Part shown: positions 1-12,014 of the stretch, piece by piece
Layout of the letters: each line of letters begins with the position of its first letter
How positions within the stretch are numbered: position 1 is the first letter of the stretch
DNA from: Dicyema japonicum
Lineage: Eukaryota; Dicyemida; Rhombozoa; Dicyemidae
DNA length: 64,000 nt
NCBI GenBank assembly: GCA_011109175.1
Contig: RDEW01000042.1
Location: 130,504-194,503, forward strand
Reading direction: 5' to 3'
Made by a program: the position numbers and the translations under genes
Notes under the pieces: generated by a model
Seen by the model: only the letters and a program-made list of their open reading frames with translations
Database searches by the model: none
What the model was told of the DNA's origin: nothing

Positions 1-12
1 CTTATCTGTCTA

Positions 13-84
13 GGATCACTTAGCTAGTTGAATACTTTTATATCTATCTCTTTGACCCAGTGATCCTGGGGTAATAATAATAAG
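13..84 (+). repeat. Retroposon 3' tail with terminal hairpin
   Basis: A stem GGATCACT / AGTGATCC encloses a loop that begins TAGCTAG. It is followed by CTGGGG and a TAA-rich tail. Near-identical modules lie at 8137-8204 and 40059-40126, the last one directly after a reverse transcriptase fragment, so this is probably the 3' end of a non-LTR element whose body lies left of the window. Confidence 0.65.
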
Positions 85-964
85 TCTTTCAGGATGTATA
101 AGAAATCAACCTCACAACGAAATATAAAAAACGACTTAATCAAGTGTTACAGATATTAAAATTTGTAAAATATTATCTCCTACTAATATTTGAAAGTGGT
201 TTGTCTATCATGAACATCTACCATGGCTTTGTTACCTCACTAACAAGAAGGTCAGCAGTCTTCAGGCGCTCACCTGCAATTATCGGGTTTTCTCATATAT
301 ACAGTTTTTAGAAGATCTTAGTCAGAATGGGGGATCCATGAGTCTTAATTAGATTGATTTTTGAAACAGTCGTTGAAAATCCTGGAGAACAGCATAATTC
401 TTTTCTTATGGTAGCTTGTTGAAAGTTATTTGTGGAAGGGGAGTCAAGTAAAATGTTTTGTTTCCGTGAATGAATCCATGAGTGGTAACTTGATCGTGGA
501 TGGCCTTGAGACGGAATAAGACAAAAGAGTTAAGAGAGTTAGCTGAAGCGGTAATAATCTTAAGTAAATAAGTTGAGTGAGAGAAGTGATGATAGGGGGG
601 AAGAAGATTATAGTTCATCTAGAAAAGGAAGATTGGAGAGACTCTAGATTCTCAATAAAGATGAACGAGACAAAAGAGATGAACTCCTTACGAATTAGAA
701 ATCCCTTGTTTTACTTAAACTGTTTAATATTGTAGTGCCATGTGGTCCACGTGTCTAAGGTTTGCTACGTTCATTAATTGCATCAAATAGAGTATTAAAC
801 CGTTCCTGTTGGATCGTTCCTTATTTGAATTCCAAAAGAACATTAGTTTCCTCGCGTAATTAAAACCATTACCCACCTAACCAAACTCAATACCTGAAAA
901 AATCCAAAAGTAAATCAAGTATCAGTAAATCATTAAAATTGTTAGTCGGATCACATTCGATAAT
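85..964. other. Unassigned AT-rich sequence downstream of HADHB
   Basis: I see no convincing gene. A 70-codon minus-strand open frame at 406-618 has no recognisable motif. The HADHB stop codon closes this stretch on the right. Confidence 0.5.
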
Positions 965-2448
965 CTACGAATACCTCTCCACAATCATCGCATGTCCCTG
1001 CAGGTCCTTTACTCACAAAACCTGCCCTCCAGCCGCACAAGCAGACACCAATGCTAATCTTCCCTTCTCATCAATCAGTCTATTGGCCGCGTGGGTCACC
1101 AGTCGAACTCCCGTAGCACCGAATGGGTGACCAATCGACAGAGAGCCTCCCCACAGGTTCAGCTTCTCCATAGGGACCTCTCCCACCTTTCCAACTCCAT
1201 GAGCCCTTCCACAGAAGTAATCCGAGTCCATCGCCTTCATATTCGCCAGCAGTTGTCCCTAACAAAAATAACCTAAAAGAATCACAGCAAATGCTTCGTG
1301 GATCTCAAATACGTCGAAATCCGACAGTTTCTTCCCACAAGAGGACAGAAGTCGGGGATACAGTAAGCCGGACTGAAATCATGATAAACACAACCCCATC
1401 AAGAGCTCGTCCTTCGGGTCCTGGGCATAGAAGTTGTACTGTCTCAAATAAGCCTTGGGCTTCAATCCGAGGCTCAGAGCCTTCTCTTCCGACATCAGCA
1501 AACAGGCAGAGGCTCCGTCTGTGAGGAAGGACGAATTTGCAGGCGTGATTGTTCCGTGGGGCTTCACAAACGACGGTTTCAACTTTGCCATGCTCTCAAT
1601 TGAAGAAGGACGAACTCCATTGTCACACGTGGTCACTTTTTTGCTCCCTTATGAAAATTCATTCCAAAATCAACCCGCTGGCTGAAACACGTGCACGTCA
1701 GTCAATTTTCCGTCAGTCTGAGCCTTTGCTGCCAAGGAATGTGACCGATTGGCAAAGGAATCCTAAGCACGTGACAAAATGCCTGGCCTACCTGTTCTTG
1801 TCTGGAAACTGAGAATGCTGAAGCCAACCGATCAGCAGAGTGTCCCATCGTCTCTCCACTTGAGAATTCAGTCACAGCCGGTAACTGGGAGTCCAATTGA
1901 ATACGGTACCTCAGGATTCAGAATCTGGAGGGGGTTAAGGAGCTTCAAGGCCATGAGGTTTCTAACAAACTTGTTTTTGACCTTTGACATAGCCAGCATG
2001 TGCTTTCTGAGAGTCCTGTTGTACCTAATGGGTACATCCGACATAATGTCGACACCCCCGGCAATGCCACAGTCGTAGACACCAGCCTTGATAAGTTCCA
2101 TGAGGCTGACGATGCTCTGGTTGGAAGAAATGCAAGCCATGGAGACTGTGTGGGCTGGAATTGAATTGGAGAGGCCTGAAGTCAGTAAAACCTTAAAATT
2201 AGGCGGTAAGTATTTTTACCTCCCGGGCGATGTTGTGGGTCCTCGGTTCTTGTATGACGGTCCCAATGCACATATACTGAACAAAATCTGAAATATAGCA
2301 AAAAGGTGTTACCCTTATTAATCCCAGTCTTTTTCAAAAGGTTAGTTACAGCCGCTTTTTGCAGTTCGTAGGCCATTACATCCTTATAATCTGTCCCAGC
2401 GACACAGAAGGGTGTCCGTGCACTGTCTACGAGTACGACATTTCTCAT
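965..2448 (-). CDS. HADHB: Trifunctional protein beta subunit, 3-ketoacyl-CoA thiolase (multi-exon, one frame break)
   Basis: Thiolase of mitochondrial long-chain fatty-acid beta-oxidation, which cleaves 3-ketoacyl-CoA with CoA and works in a complex with the alpha subunit. Thiolase landmarks are in order: [13 protein letters not shown] near the N-terminus, the acyl-accepting cysteine in [17 protein letters not shown] with the active-site histidine, [14 protein letters not shown], and [15 protein letters not shown] with the C-terminal catalytic cysteine. Eight GT-AG introns of 25, 28, 25, 29, 27, 22, 27 and 24 nt (gene order) must be removed. The product is then about 425 aa, as expected for HADHB without its leader. 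One base is missing at 1354-1357: four C (coding strand) where five restore the frame and give the expected proline-arginine. I chose the ATG at 2448 because the upstream in-frame codon is GTG. No mitochondrial leader is visible, so a short upstream exon may exist. Codons and splice sites look maintained. Confidence 0.96.
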
Positions 2449-2689
2449 GTTAGAAACCGACTTGCTGGTTGAAGCATTTCTAGTCACGTATTTTACTAGT
2501 GAGCTTTAATAAATTTATTACATATAGCGAGTCGCATACAAGGGTTAATATTTAAGTTTTTTTTAAATAAAAAAATATTATAATAAATGAAATTATTTCA
2601 TTATTTAAATTGTTTTTTTAATTTATAACATTTTAGACCAGCTCGGTAGTTTAGTTAACCAATATTCATATAATATTGGTGGATGAGAG
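2449..2689. other. AT-rich spacer upstream of HADHB
   Basis: A short AT-rich spacer with T- and A-runs that should hold the HADHB 5' region. No TATA or initiator could be assigned. Confidence 0.4.
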
Positions 2690-4233
2690 GACACCCGGAA
2701 ATGACGAATTCACTCAAAATTACCTAAAAGCCCTAATAAAATACTACGCGAAAATCTCTAAAAAACCACATGAGGACTGACCCACCTAAACCGCCGCTAA
2801 GAAACTTATTCACTAAAAGGAGGTAATGGCATCCCTAAGCCAAACAAAAGTAACACATTCTCATGGTCCAGACGGAATTCCCATAATCCTCCTGAAAAAC
2901 CTAGGCAATGAGGGAATCGGTACTTTGATCAAAATCTACAGCTGGTCGATTAATTATAACTCAATCCCAACGATATGGAAACTTGCAAACATTCTCCCAG
3001 TATTGAAGCCAGGAAAACCGAAAGAAGACCCAGCTTCCTTCAGGCCTATTTCTCTCTTATGCTCCATGTCAAAAATTTTGGAAATGCTTATCCTCGCACA
3101 AATCACTGAAAGGACTTCCGATAAACCGTTCCAGCATGGTTTCAAAAAGGATCGGTCAACAACGAGCTTCCTCACATCCCTGACTAACTTTATTCGCTCT
3201 AGATTTCTGTGCAAGCCAAGACATTAAAAAACTGTGTTATGCTCACTGGACGTCCACAAAGCTTTCGACTCTGTGCCGAGGAAGAACCAAACATGGAAAA
3301 TTTACCAATCAGATATTCCTGAAAACCTCAAACACTGGCTGATGAACTTCCTTACCGAACGAAGAGGTAGAGTGGCATGGTAAACATTCATTCTGTCTCC
3401 CATTTATTCCCAAAGGGAGTACCCCAGGGCTCGCCGCTATCACCATTACTATTCAACTTGTTTACGGCTGACATTCCGACGCCGAATGGAGAAGACGACC
3501 TGCTTCTGGCTTATGCAGACGATATCGTCTTAGCCTTACGGGATCAGAACACCCAAACAGCGACGGAAAGAATACAACACATATGGATCGACTACTCGAG
3601 TGGTTTAATGAAAATCGGATGTCAATCAATACCGAAAAATCTGTTACAACTCTCTATACCTCAGATCAAAAGATTGTCAAACTGCGGAGGGAAGAGAATC
3701 GCCGTTCAGCAAATGGCAAAAAATATTGGGTTTGACTTTCGATACGCACATAAACTTTACGAGACACGTCACTAACGTGCTGAACAAATGTGAGAAGAAA
3801 ATCAACCTTCTGAAATGCTAACAGGTCTATGGAAAATTGGACATCACCCTATACTTAAAACGCTCTACTCACAGTACATCGAACCATGCATTTCATATGC
3901 GTGTACTTCACTGGCTTCTTATACGAACATCCAGAAAATCTCCGCAACTCAGAAAAGGACCTTCAAACTAACCGAGAGATGGTATAAAGGGGAAAACATT
4001 AAATTACCGACGCCCATGGAGAAACTAATCGAAAAAAAACAAAAATGGACTCCAATGCCAAAAAGGAAGTGCTCGCCCGCAACGAACTTGTGCTGGCTCA
4101 AGGGATCAACACCGAGCAAAGACACACAAAGACATCATCCTTATCGAGAACACTACGGAATCTCAAAAAGAATCCCATACAACATACACCAGGAATTAAT
4201 CCTGACACACTTATGAAATTTTATGTCAGTTAA
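2690..4233 (+). pseudogene. Jockey/I-like non-LTR retrotransposon reverse transcriptase (5'-truncated, frameshifted)
   Basis: Reverse transcriptase of a LINE that would copy its own RNA at a nicked chromosomal target. Visible RT blocks in order are GPDGIPIILLKNLG, FRPISLLCSMSKILE, FQHGFKKDRSTT, SLDVHKAFDSVPRK, GVPQGSPLSPLLFNLF and the catalytic LAYADDIVLALRD at about 3508-3545. The C-terminal tail follows with QYIEPCISYACTS. Stop codons and frame changes near 3225, 3380 and 3640-3775 break it into at least three pieces, and the endonuclease end is missing. A second related RT begins within about 15 bases of its end in the same orientation. Confidence 0.9.
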
Positions 4234-4235
4234 GC

Positions 4236-5727
4236 CACAAACCATATTTGAAACTGAATCATCAACCGAAACACAAGAAAAAATATCCATACATAGAATA
4301 TTTCAAACTACTGGAGGTATTTCATGCAATTAAATACATGAAAAATACAAAATCCAAAGAGGCGGATGACATTTCAATAACTGAATTGAAACACTTGGGG
4401 CCAATAGCAATCGATGCCCTTACTGAGATTTTCAATTACTCAGTGAATAGAAATGAGATTTCCTCATTATGGAAAAAATCACTCATACATCCAATACCTA
4501 AAAATAACAAAGCCTTATACGACCCCCGGAGTTATCGTCCAATATCGATTCTTTGTGGCCTTTCAAGAACATTGGAATAATTAATCCTCCACAAGATTAC
4601 TCATTCGCTTGATCTTGCAAGTTTCCAACATGGCTTCAGATCGAGATACTCAACTTCAACACATCTAACAAAACTAACTCAGTTCATCTCGGATGGACTG
4701 AACTACTCAAACCACACAAAAGAACGGTACGATTTCGATATCGAGGAGGCGTTTGATTTGGTACCGAGGAAGACTCTAACAACAAAAATTTTTGACACCG
4801 ATGTCCATCCGAAAATCCAGATATGGCTGGCCAATTTTATTAATGGTATAAGAGGCCAAGTTGTCATGAATAATAGAAAATCAAAATAACGATACCTCCT
4901 TAACGGAGTCCCTCAAGGATCCCCTTTATCACCAACCTTGTTCAATTTATTTACAAGAGACCTTCCAAATCCAAACATCCAAAATACCATCCTTCAGTCT
5001 TTATGCCGACGATCTCATTGTCGCAGCAGACACCAAGACCACAAAGAACTTGTGCGAAGGGTTCAGGAGACCCTAGACATTATGAACCCATGGTTCCTCA
5101 AAAACTACATGAAAATATTTCCTGGGGAGTCGAGCACTGCGATTATCTCCTCCTACAAGAAACAAACATCCTTCGATCCCAAATTAACTTAGAATGGAGA
5201 GCTTATCCCAGTTAATAAGAACCCATCAATCCTTGGAGTTATATATGACTCGTTGATGACGTTCACACATCATGTGGACACAATAATTTCAAGAGTTCAA
5301 AAAAAGATGAAATCCTAAAGACCTTTGCTAGATCTCCAATATCTTCACTTTCTCATCTCAAATTATTACACAAACAGTATATTCTACCGACAATGGAACA
5401 TGCATGTACGGCGTGGATTACACCATTGTCAATGCAGAACAAATTAGAGGTCATACAAAACCAATGCCTCAGGCTCCTTCTTAAATGTGACAGAATGACG
5501 CCTACGTCAGAAATGAGGAACACATTTGATCTCAAAAAAGTTATGGAACATCTCGGCGACGAACAACAAAAATTCTTGAAAATGGTGCGATCTTCTGGTT
5601 TCCCTTGAAGATGAGTTTCTTTCCTACCAGAAGTATGCTCGCAAATTTGAGATCAAACCTTCCCCCTTTTGAAAGATCATAAAAGATTGCAGACAAAGTC
5701 GAAACAAAAAAGGACGCACTGACATCC
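4236..5727 (+). pseudogene. Second Jockey/I-like non-LTR reverse transcriptase, tandem to the first
   Basis: A LINE reverse transcriptase fragment. Blocks read YMKNTKSKEADDISITELKHLG, YRPISILCGLSRTLE, FQHGFRSRYSTSTHL, DIEEAFDLVPRKTL and NGVPQGSPLSPTLFNLF. The YADD region near 5000 is frame-broken (LYADDLIVAADT is split between frames). The C-terminal part around 5370-5600 reads QYILPTMEHACTAW and QNQCLRLLLKCDRM. It differs clearly in sequence from the copy just upstream, so these are two subfamilies rather than a tandem duplication. A 3' hairpin tail follows at 5728-5800. Several stops and frameshifts make it inactive as written. Confidence 0.9.
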
Positions 5728-5800
5728 GGATCACTTAATTAGACGTAACTTTTTCCTCTTTCCTGTGTTCCCGGGGTTATAATAATATTATTAGTGCATC
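5728..5800 (+). repeat. LINE 3' hairpin and TAA-rich tail
   Basis: GGATCAC followed by TTAATTAG, then about 25 bases, then GTGTTCC CGGGGTT and a TAAT-rich tail. One stem pair is mismatched. This most likely marks the 3' end of the RT element before it. Confidence 0.65.
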
Positions 5801-7390
5801 CAACTCACTGCCTTTGGGTCTCCACAAACAGAAGGATAATTATTCCTACCCTCGGTGATCAAATTCGTATTCTACGAACTATCCCATAGACTGACCCCTT
5901 TTAATCACGACAGAAAACAATCCATGACTGGATATCAACTAAAGCCATCAGAAGCAAGCTTCTGGAGCGTATTCCACCTATTGTTTGACACAAGCGAAAT
6001 GTCCAGGGTAGTTCGTCTCCACTTGGCGTCTACGTTGTGGTCCTCACATAAATTTATATATTTTTGTCAACCCCTAGTTCAGCACAGAACCAAATATACC
6101 TCTCGGATCTCTGGGAGCGTTTGCTCTTGGCTGTAACATTTTTGTTAGCCACCTGTTTCTATCACTCGAGGGACCGGGGGTAAATAAATATTAGTGCCTT
6201 CACGTGTCAAATCCACGCAGACTACCGTGGAAGCCCCTGTTGTATCACCCCTGCAGTATCCTCGGTCGTTGTCTGATCTTTGCAGGAGTTGTCGCAAATA
6301 CAATGAACTTTGATACTTATGAAGGTTCCATTTATGCTTTTATGCAGCCTCTGCTACATCTGAATGACCTTTGTAATATTTTCGAATATTTAAATCTTTT
6401 CATCCATTCTTTTACTCTCTTAAACAGCGCTGCCTGTGTTGGCAAACAGAAACAGTAAATGGTTTATCAAGGCACGTGCAAACTATGAAGATAGGTGTTG
6501 TCAATTAGAATTAGCATTTAAGGATAAGTTGTTCATCCTTTGTTGGTTAATGTTGCATCATTACAAGTCCGGATAAATCTCATTTAATTTGTGCATTGTT
6601 TAAGTGTTTGCTTCTAAAAACAGTACTTGTCTGCATTCGCTGTTGAATGCTGAATCATGGATTGAGTGCGAGGGATCTGAGAAGAACTTCGAGCTAAGAT
6701 AGAAGAATATTGAGAGGACATATTTCTTAGATTTTTTTTAGTTACTAATTAGACAAATGGTCCTCTCCTGCCTTCTTTGTAGAAACTAGTCTAGGATCTA
6801 CTGTTGTGGATTCAAATTTGAAAAACAGACGTCAACCAGATCCTGTCCGTGAGGCGACAAGTCCTTTGTCGAAGGGGATCCTCCTACCTTCCCTGCTCAT
6901 AAGAAGACATAATTATCTGTAAATAACCAAATGACAAGACATTAGACATAGATTTAAAGTTCCAGTAAATAACTCATCTGGTTGAATTATTTTCGTTATT
7001 TGAATCCATAACTGATCCAACTGCAGTACCGAGTGACCCCACTGCTGTACCCACGGCCATTTCCTTCCCCACACCCGATAATAGTTCTTTAAGTTTCCCA
7101 ACATAAGGCTTTAGTCGTTTGAATAATCTCGAGAAGATTCCAAATCTCTTTTCTGTTTGAACATCATCGTTCTCTGCAAATGTCTATCACATGAATATAT
7201 GGTCTACCAAATAATAAATGCATATAAGTAATAATCGCATCTTCAAGCATTGGGGGATACAAATTTAAACTCAAAATGGCGACAATTGGTCATAATGCTA
7301 ACATGTGTGATTATAATCATTAAATTTTACTAATTTATATAAGACACAGCTACTAGAAGATCCTTTCAACTACTAGCTTTTTTGTCTACT
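5801..7390. other. Unassigned repeat-like stretch
   Basis: No gene is recognised. At about 6155-6195 a TAAATAAATATTA run after a GGGGG looks like a worn retroposon tail. A plus-strand open frame at 5855-6136 and another at 6204-6458 have no known motif. On the minus strand around 6950-7140 one frame reads LFKRLKPYVGKLKELL followed by an alanine/glycine/valine-rich segment. It is short, has no clear start and is not assigned. Confidence 0.35.
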
Positions 7391-7394
7391 ATTC

Positions 7395-7735
7395 TTTTTC
7401 CTCACTGCGATGAACGATCTGATATGGTTCAGCAGAGGTCAGTGATCTGCTTCCTATAAGTCCTGATGTTTCCATGGCTACTGGTTCAAAAATAATGTGT
7501 CTATCGAGATATTTTTATTTCTTTTTTAGTGTCTTAGCTTTCCTGAGGCTGATCCTGGGTGAGGATCATTGCAAGGTTGGAGGAAAAGAGGTCATTCACA
7601 CAGGTGGCGTTCCAGGCGAGGTTTCACCACTTTTGTGGGAAGAGAGTTGTTGGTTGCTGCCAATCGGAGAGGCTCCAATTGAACAGGGAATTCGGCCGCT
7701 TACACTTCCCATCAATAATTCCGGATATTAGTTAA
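7395..7735 (-). pseudogene. 3' fragment of RLE-type LINE (endonuclease region)
   Basis: On the minus strand the segment IIFEPVAMETSGLIG matches the motif (FxPVAxETTG) that follows the restriction-like endonuclease in the intact relative at 62160-63452 (VPLAMETTGSY). The same repeat occurs at 17290-17530, 17560-17725 and 52450-52880. It carries stops and frame changes and has no open start. Confidence 0.6.
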
Positions 7736-8136
7736 TTGTGTCCACGTTGTTAAAGTAACGATTGATTAATGAATAGGTTTAGGTTCATGTTCTAAATCAC
7801 AAGTGTCAAAACTTAGTTTAGCTGGCAGCCAGCGACGCACGTGTCAGTCTTTTTACAAATCTGGAGAAATAGTTAATTGGAGGAAAATTTGTGGTGGTGA
7901 CTTACCGTTCACTAAATGTCTATTTCCTAATAGCGGATGATTCTCGTGAGCTTTGACGAGGTGACTGACTAAGAAGACATCAGAAACCGGAAGTCCCGAA
8001 CGAAGGAAAGATATACGCAGAACCCGTCCGGCCCAAAATTGAAATAACTCGAGGATCATTAGACAGAAGCTACATACGTTGGATGGTAGCTAATTTTATT
8101 CTATATATACCGGTTTCGATCTCCCTCTGTCGATCT
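7736..8136. other. Unassigned sequence
   Basis: Nothing recognisable. A minus open frame at 7853-8059 lacks motifs. Confidence 0.35.
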
Positions 8137-8204
8137 GGGATCACTTGGTTAGCTGGGGACATTTTGTATTTTAATCCAGTGATCCTGGGGGAATCAATAA
8201 TAAA
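8137..8204 (+). repeat. Retroposon 3' hairpin tail
   Basis: Stem GGATCACT / AGTGATCC with the loop starting TGGTTAG, then CTGGGGG and AATCAATAATAAAG. It is the same module as at 13-84 and 40059-40126. The body of this insertion is severely truncated. Confidence 0.65.
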
Positions 8205-8984
8205 GATAATTTGTGAAATACAGCACATGGGTAAGATTATTAAGAATCGATTATTTTGTTTACTGATTAATCCATTAATTACCGGACTTTCATCATGTGG
8301 TTTTCTAATGTCCTAATTGTATAACGGTAGTGCCTCTGAAACTCGATCGGGGGGTTTTCCTCTCCGTGAGCAATCGCATCTTGGTTCTTTGAAGATACAC
8401 AGAAACTGCCATGGGTTGTAATAATGTGGGAAGGGTTAGGGTTCCCCGTCAGGTTGAATTCAGTTAATGATAGCACTTTATAAGTCAATTTAAGTTAATT
8501 TATTAGCATTTAAAGTTAAAATTAGTTAATTTCCTGTGAGGCTTTCATTTTATCAAGCATTTCCTTCAATTTGTTCAAATGTGATTCTGACGAATAAAGC
8601 ATCCTTCTTAGAACATTTGAATATCTTTTATCATAATGAATTTCATCTTGGTCAGAGTTTTTCTACTGTAATTCCCAAATAGCAACCACGTGGTAACATT
8701 GTAGCAAACACAGAATAATGAATAAGTATATCATTAATAAAATATGTCGCAGTTGTATTTATAGTGCATTATACGTCATATTCACTAATACGCTGATTTT
8801 GTCTTCACAACACTTTATTGGTTATTTGATTTATAAAATAAGAACAAACACGTGCTGGATAATTGCGATAATCAAATAAAGCCACGCGAAGAAAATGAGA
8901 GCCAAATCTAACTGGTGCAGAGTCGTCCAAATCCCATTGAGTAATTAAGGGACGCTCATTAATTTTGAAGCTGTGTATCGCCAT
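8205..8984. other. Unassigned AT-rich sequence
   Basis: No gene seen. A block at 8345-8400 is loosely similar to 9345-9410 (both contain a CTCYGYGAG core), suggesting another worn repeat. Confidence 0.35.
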
Positions 8985-9295
8985 GTGGTGCGATGTGGCT
9001 AATTGGTTTAAAATTTCTCTTCCTTCCTCTGATGGCGTCATTGGATTCACCATACTCAGGAGATGCCTTAAACCTTCCCGACATTCAAAGGATCCAACTA
9101 TTCATTCCACCTGGAGACAATTCATTCCCTAGCGATGAATTATGGAATGACCTCAGCTCCCAGACAACGTCCTCTGAACACTGTTCTTGGGTGAAAATCC
9201 ATTGGAACGTGCAGGATCAAGGATTTTTTTACTTGAGACAACATCTGCCAAAAGGTTGTCTAATTCTGCAGTCTTCTTACATGTTCTTCAGTGTC
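8985..9295 (+). repeat. R1 dispersed repeat copy
   Basis: Shares CATGTGGCTAATTGGTT-like sequence, the (R)TTGGATTCACC...CTCAGGAG core and the ATTCAAAGGATCCAACTATT block with the copy at 19640-19872. The core is the reverse of GGTGGATCCAATGACGCCATC found at 50700-50885 and 55840-55960. Confidence 0.65.
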
Positions 9296-10599
9296 TAAAA
9301 TTTAAAATGGTGGAGACTCCAAAAATGCTTACAAAGTAACTCATCGGGGTGTTCTTCTGTAGACCGATGGGTGTTCCTCTGCGTGAGTAATATTTTCCTG
9401 GTTCGTCGGAGAAACGCAGGAAAGCGCGACCCTGGTTCGTGAATTCCTCTGAGAGGAAAGTGAAATTAGGAAGTCTATAGTGGCCTTCTTTCTTTAAATG
9501 AGCATGGCCATAGTAATGGACTGATAAGTCAAAAACCTAAAGTTCTTAGTATAGGAATTAACTCTCGGATTCACAAATTATTCTGATTCGAATCCCGTTC
9601 AGTCTAAATTGAAAGACCTGGGGGTTCATTTTCAAGAAGCTTTAATATAATGTATGTTGCCAATAATTTTTCACTCAGATCATCGCAACATAATCAACTA
9701 AGACAGCTGTTCCACCAGATAAACCCTAGCTTTGGAACATTTTACACTTGAGTAACCCAATGCGTTTGTTACGGTAATCGACATCACCGATTGCCACACT
9801 CACTGGAACAAAATATTTAGCCAGTGGTCACTGTGAAGGTCACGCATTCCACGAGGTTCATAAACTTTTAAGCAAGAAACCACCACTATTTATTCTTGTA
9901 CTTTTAAAAGCATACATACAGTACTCCACGTGGGGTTTGAATATATGTTGCTGACAATATATGGAAGGACAAATCATTGAAATACCAAACTTGCACGTTC
10001 AGCACGTTTACAACCATAAATGTGTTAGTATATTAATCAGTTACTGCTAACTAACTAATCTTCTCAGGAATGGTGAAGACCGCCTAATATTTTCTTTTTC
10101 AGTGCAATTAATCTTTCGTAAAATGGCCTAAAAATTTTACCTAAAAAGCTAAAAAATCGCTTGTCCACTTTACCCGTATCATCGGATTCCCTTGGTACCT
10201 TTAAATGAGCCATCAATCATACAAGACTTGAGCAAGCCAATCCAATCAAAATAATGGGAATTAACACTCTCATTTTGATTTTCCAGAAATTATAATATTT
10301 AAGGTAAACTAAACGACATATGCTTGCAATTAGTAGAACAAACTAACACGTGTTTACTAGCACATGTTGACAACTTATGAAGTATGGTTTACAAAATGAA
10401 AATTCATCTCTGGTAATAATAGACACGTGACTGCATTTAAATATTTTGGCTCATGATTTAATACCACGTGCTAATTCGGAATTTAAAGTGGATTAAGTCT
10501 ATGAATAAATAACATGGTAATATCCACGTTGTTTTCTATGGAAGACGTTAAGTGATTCCACGGTCTTGGTCATTGGGATACAAACCACTCCAAGCACAC
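9296..10599. other. Unassigned AT-rich sequence
   Basis: No open frame with a recognisable motif. It contains four CACGTG palindromes (near 9932, 10350, 10426 and 10465). Confidence 0.35.
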
Positions 10600-10705
10600 T
10601 AGTGCATCCACAATCACACATGGAAGTGGGGGAAAGCAAATAATCTTCTTTGATGCCGTCTTATAAGTGGGTGTCTCCTGAGACAAGTGGATCCTTGAAC
10701 AAAGA
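10600..10705 (-). repeat. R1 repeat fragment
   Basis: GCAAATAATCTTCTTTGATGCC and GGGTGTCTCCTGAGACAAGTGGATCC align with 14715-14785 and 50750-50800. Only the central part of the family is present. Confidence 0.6.
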
Positions 10706-10984
10706 TCGGGACAGAGCATGGAAAAAAATGGAAATTTGTAATTTCTTAAAAGTGTTATTATTAGATGCCTATGAGGGATGCTCTATATAAAAAGCGTTTC
10801 CATGGAAGATACTAATGAGATGTTATGTAGAACCCACGTGTTTCCGCAGAATCTGGGAGAGTAATACTTATATGTTCTGACTGATCCATTTAGCTTAAGA
10901 TAATATACTTAAGAAATGTTTTGTAGAATTAGGATACTTAAATGATATCTTTTAAAGATACTCAGAATCCGCATGTCTCCATAA
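10706..10984. other. Unassigned sequence
   Basis: AT-rich, no gene seen. CCACGTGTTTCCGC near 10835 resembles a unit of the minisatellite that follows. Confidence 0.35.
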
Positions 10985-11275
10985 TATGATGACGAGATGT
11001 TCATTGGCATTCCCGTGTTCAATGGTTGAGGGCACTCTGTTAAATCCACTTAATTCCACGGATAGTAGTTTATGGTACTCTGTCAAATCCAAGTGTTTCA
11101 GTGGTCAAATCTATATGTTCCGCCGATAGTAGTTGAGGACTCTTTCAAATCCACGTGTTTCCGCTGATAGTAGTTGAAGGCACTAAGTCAATCTCATGTA
11201 TTTCCACGGATAGTAGTTAAGAACTCTATCAAGTTAACATGTTTCCACGGATAGTAACTGCACGCTTCCATATTA
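10985..11275 (+). repeat. Minisatellite, units of about 41-43 bp
   Basis: The block GATAGTAGTT recurs at 11061, 11125, 11166 and 11209, with a variant (GATAGTAACT) at 11250. The intervening sequence follows the pattern CACTCTGTCAAATCC, then CACGTGTTTCC, then a CGG or GCTG link. Spacing is 64, 41, 43 and 41, so one unit carries an extra partial copy. Units differ by several substitutions. Confidence 0.8.
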
Positions 11276-12014
11276 TTTGAGGTGTTTTTTGCCAATAATT
11301 GATTTAAAATAAAAAAATATAAATATTTTTAAAGTACAAGTATATTATTAAATATTTATTTTTTCATTAAAAATTTGAGAATTTTAAAATTTCTAAGTGA
11401 ACTTTTGTACATTTTAATAAAATTACAAACAATATTTTTGAGCCGACGAAATATATATAAAATCATCACAAATTCGACTATTTTATTATTTTATATTTTT
11501 AATTAGCCATATGGTTGTAATTAGAACGACACATACAAATAATTATTTACAACAATGTTGTGAGGGAGTCGGCATCCTCACCTAACTGAGCTGTAAAAGA
11601 CTACTATGTTTACCAAAAAGGCTGTTTCAGTGGAAGGCCCAGGATAAACGATAGCTCTCGTGATATAAGTATCTCACAATAATCACGTCATTCTTATTTT
11701 AAATATCCCTCCTTGAACTGCAAAATCTCTTTCAACATCTCTCTTGAGGCAAAATTGCTCTACTTTGGATTTAAAGTTTGAAACATCGCATGAAAGTCAA
11801 AGAGGACTCATATAAAAACAATAACTTCCCATAATACCCAATATGTACAAGAAAAGACAGTTTTAAACGTCAACATCCTCCCACATCTCTACTTTCTATT
11901 CATTTCCTGAATTGTTAGACAATCAAGGAACCAGCACGTCACCACCTCACCAAACGATATTAACCGCCTGTGGTACAAAAAATGAACAAAATAATGCATT
12001 AAAAAATTAGTAAA
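11276..12014. other. AT-rich sequence downstream of NAPRT
   Basis: No gene seen. The stretch 11290-11480 is extremely AT-rich. The rest should include the NAPRT 3' region, but I could not place a clear AATAAA. Confidence 0.4.

Noticed and set aside
939-2291. Plus-strand open frames opposite HADHB
   Set aside because: They lie antisense to clear thiolase exons and have no motifs of their own.
6950-7180. A viral or Polinton-like minor capsid peptide on the minus strand (LFKRLKPYVGKLKELL)
   Set aside because: Short, without a start codon or neighbouring element genes; amphipathic composition alone is weak.
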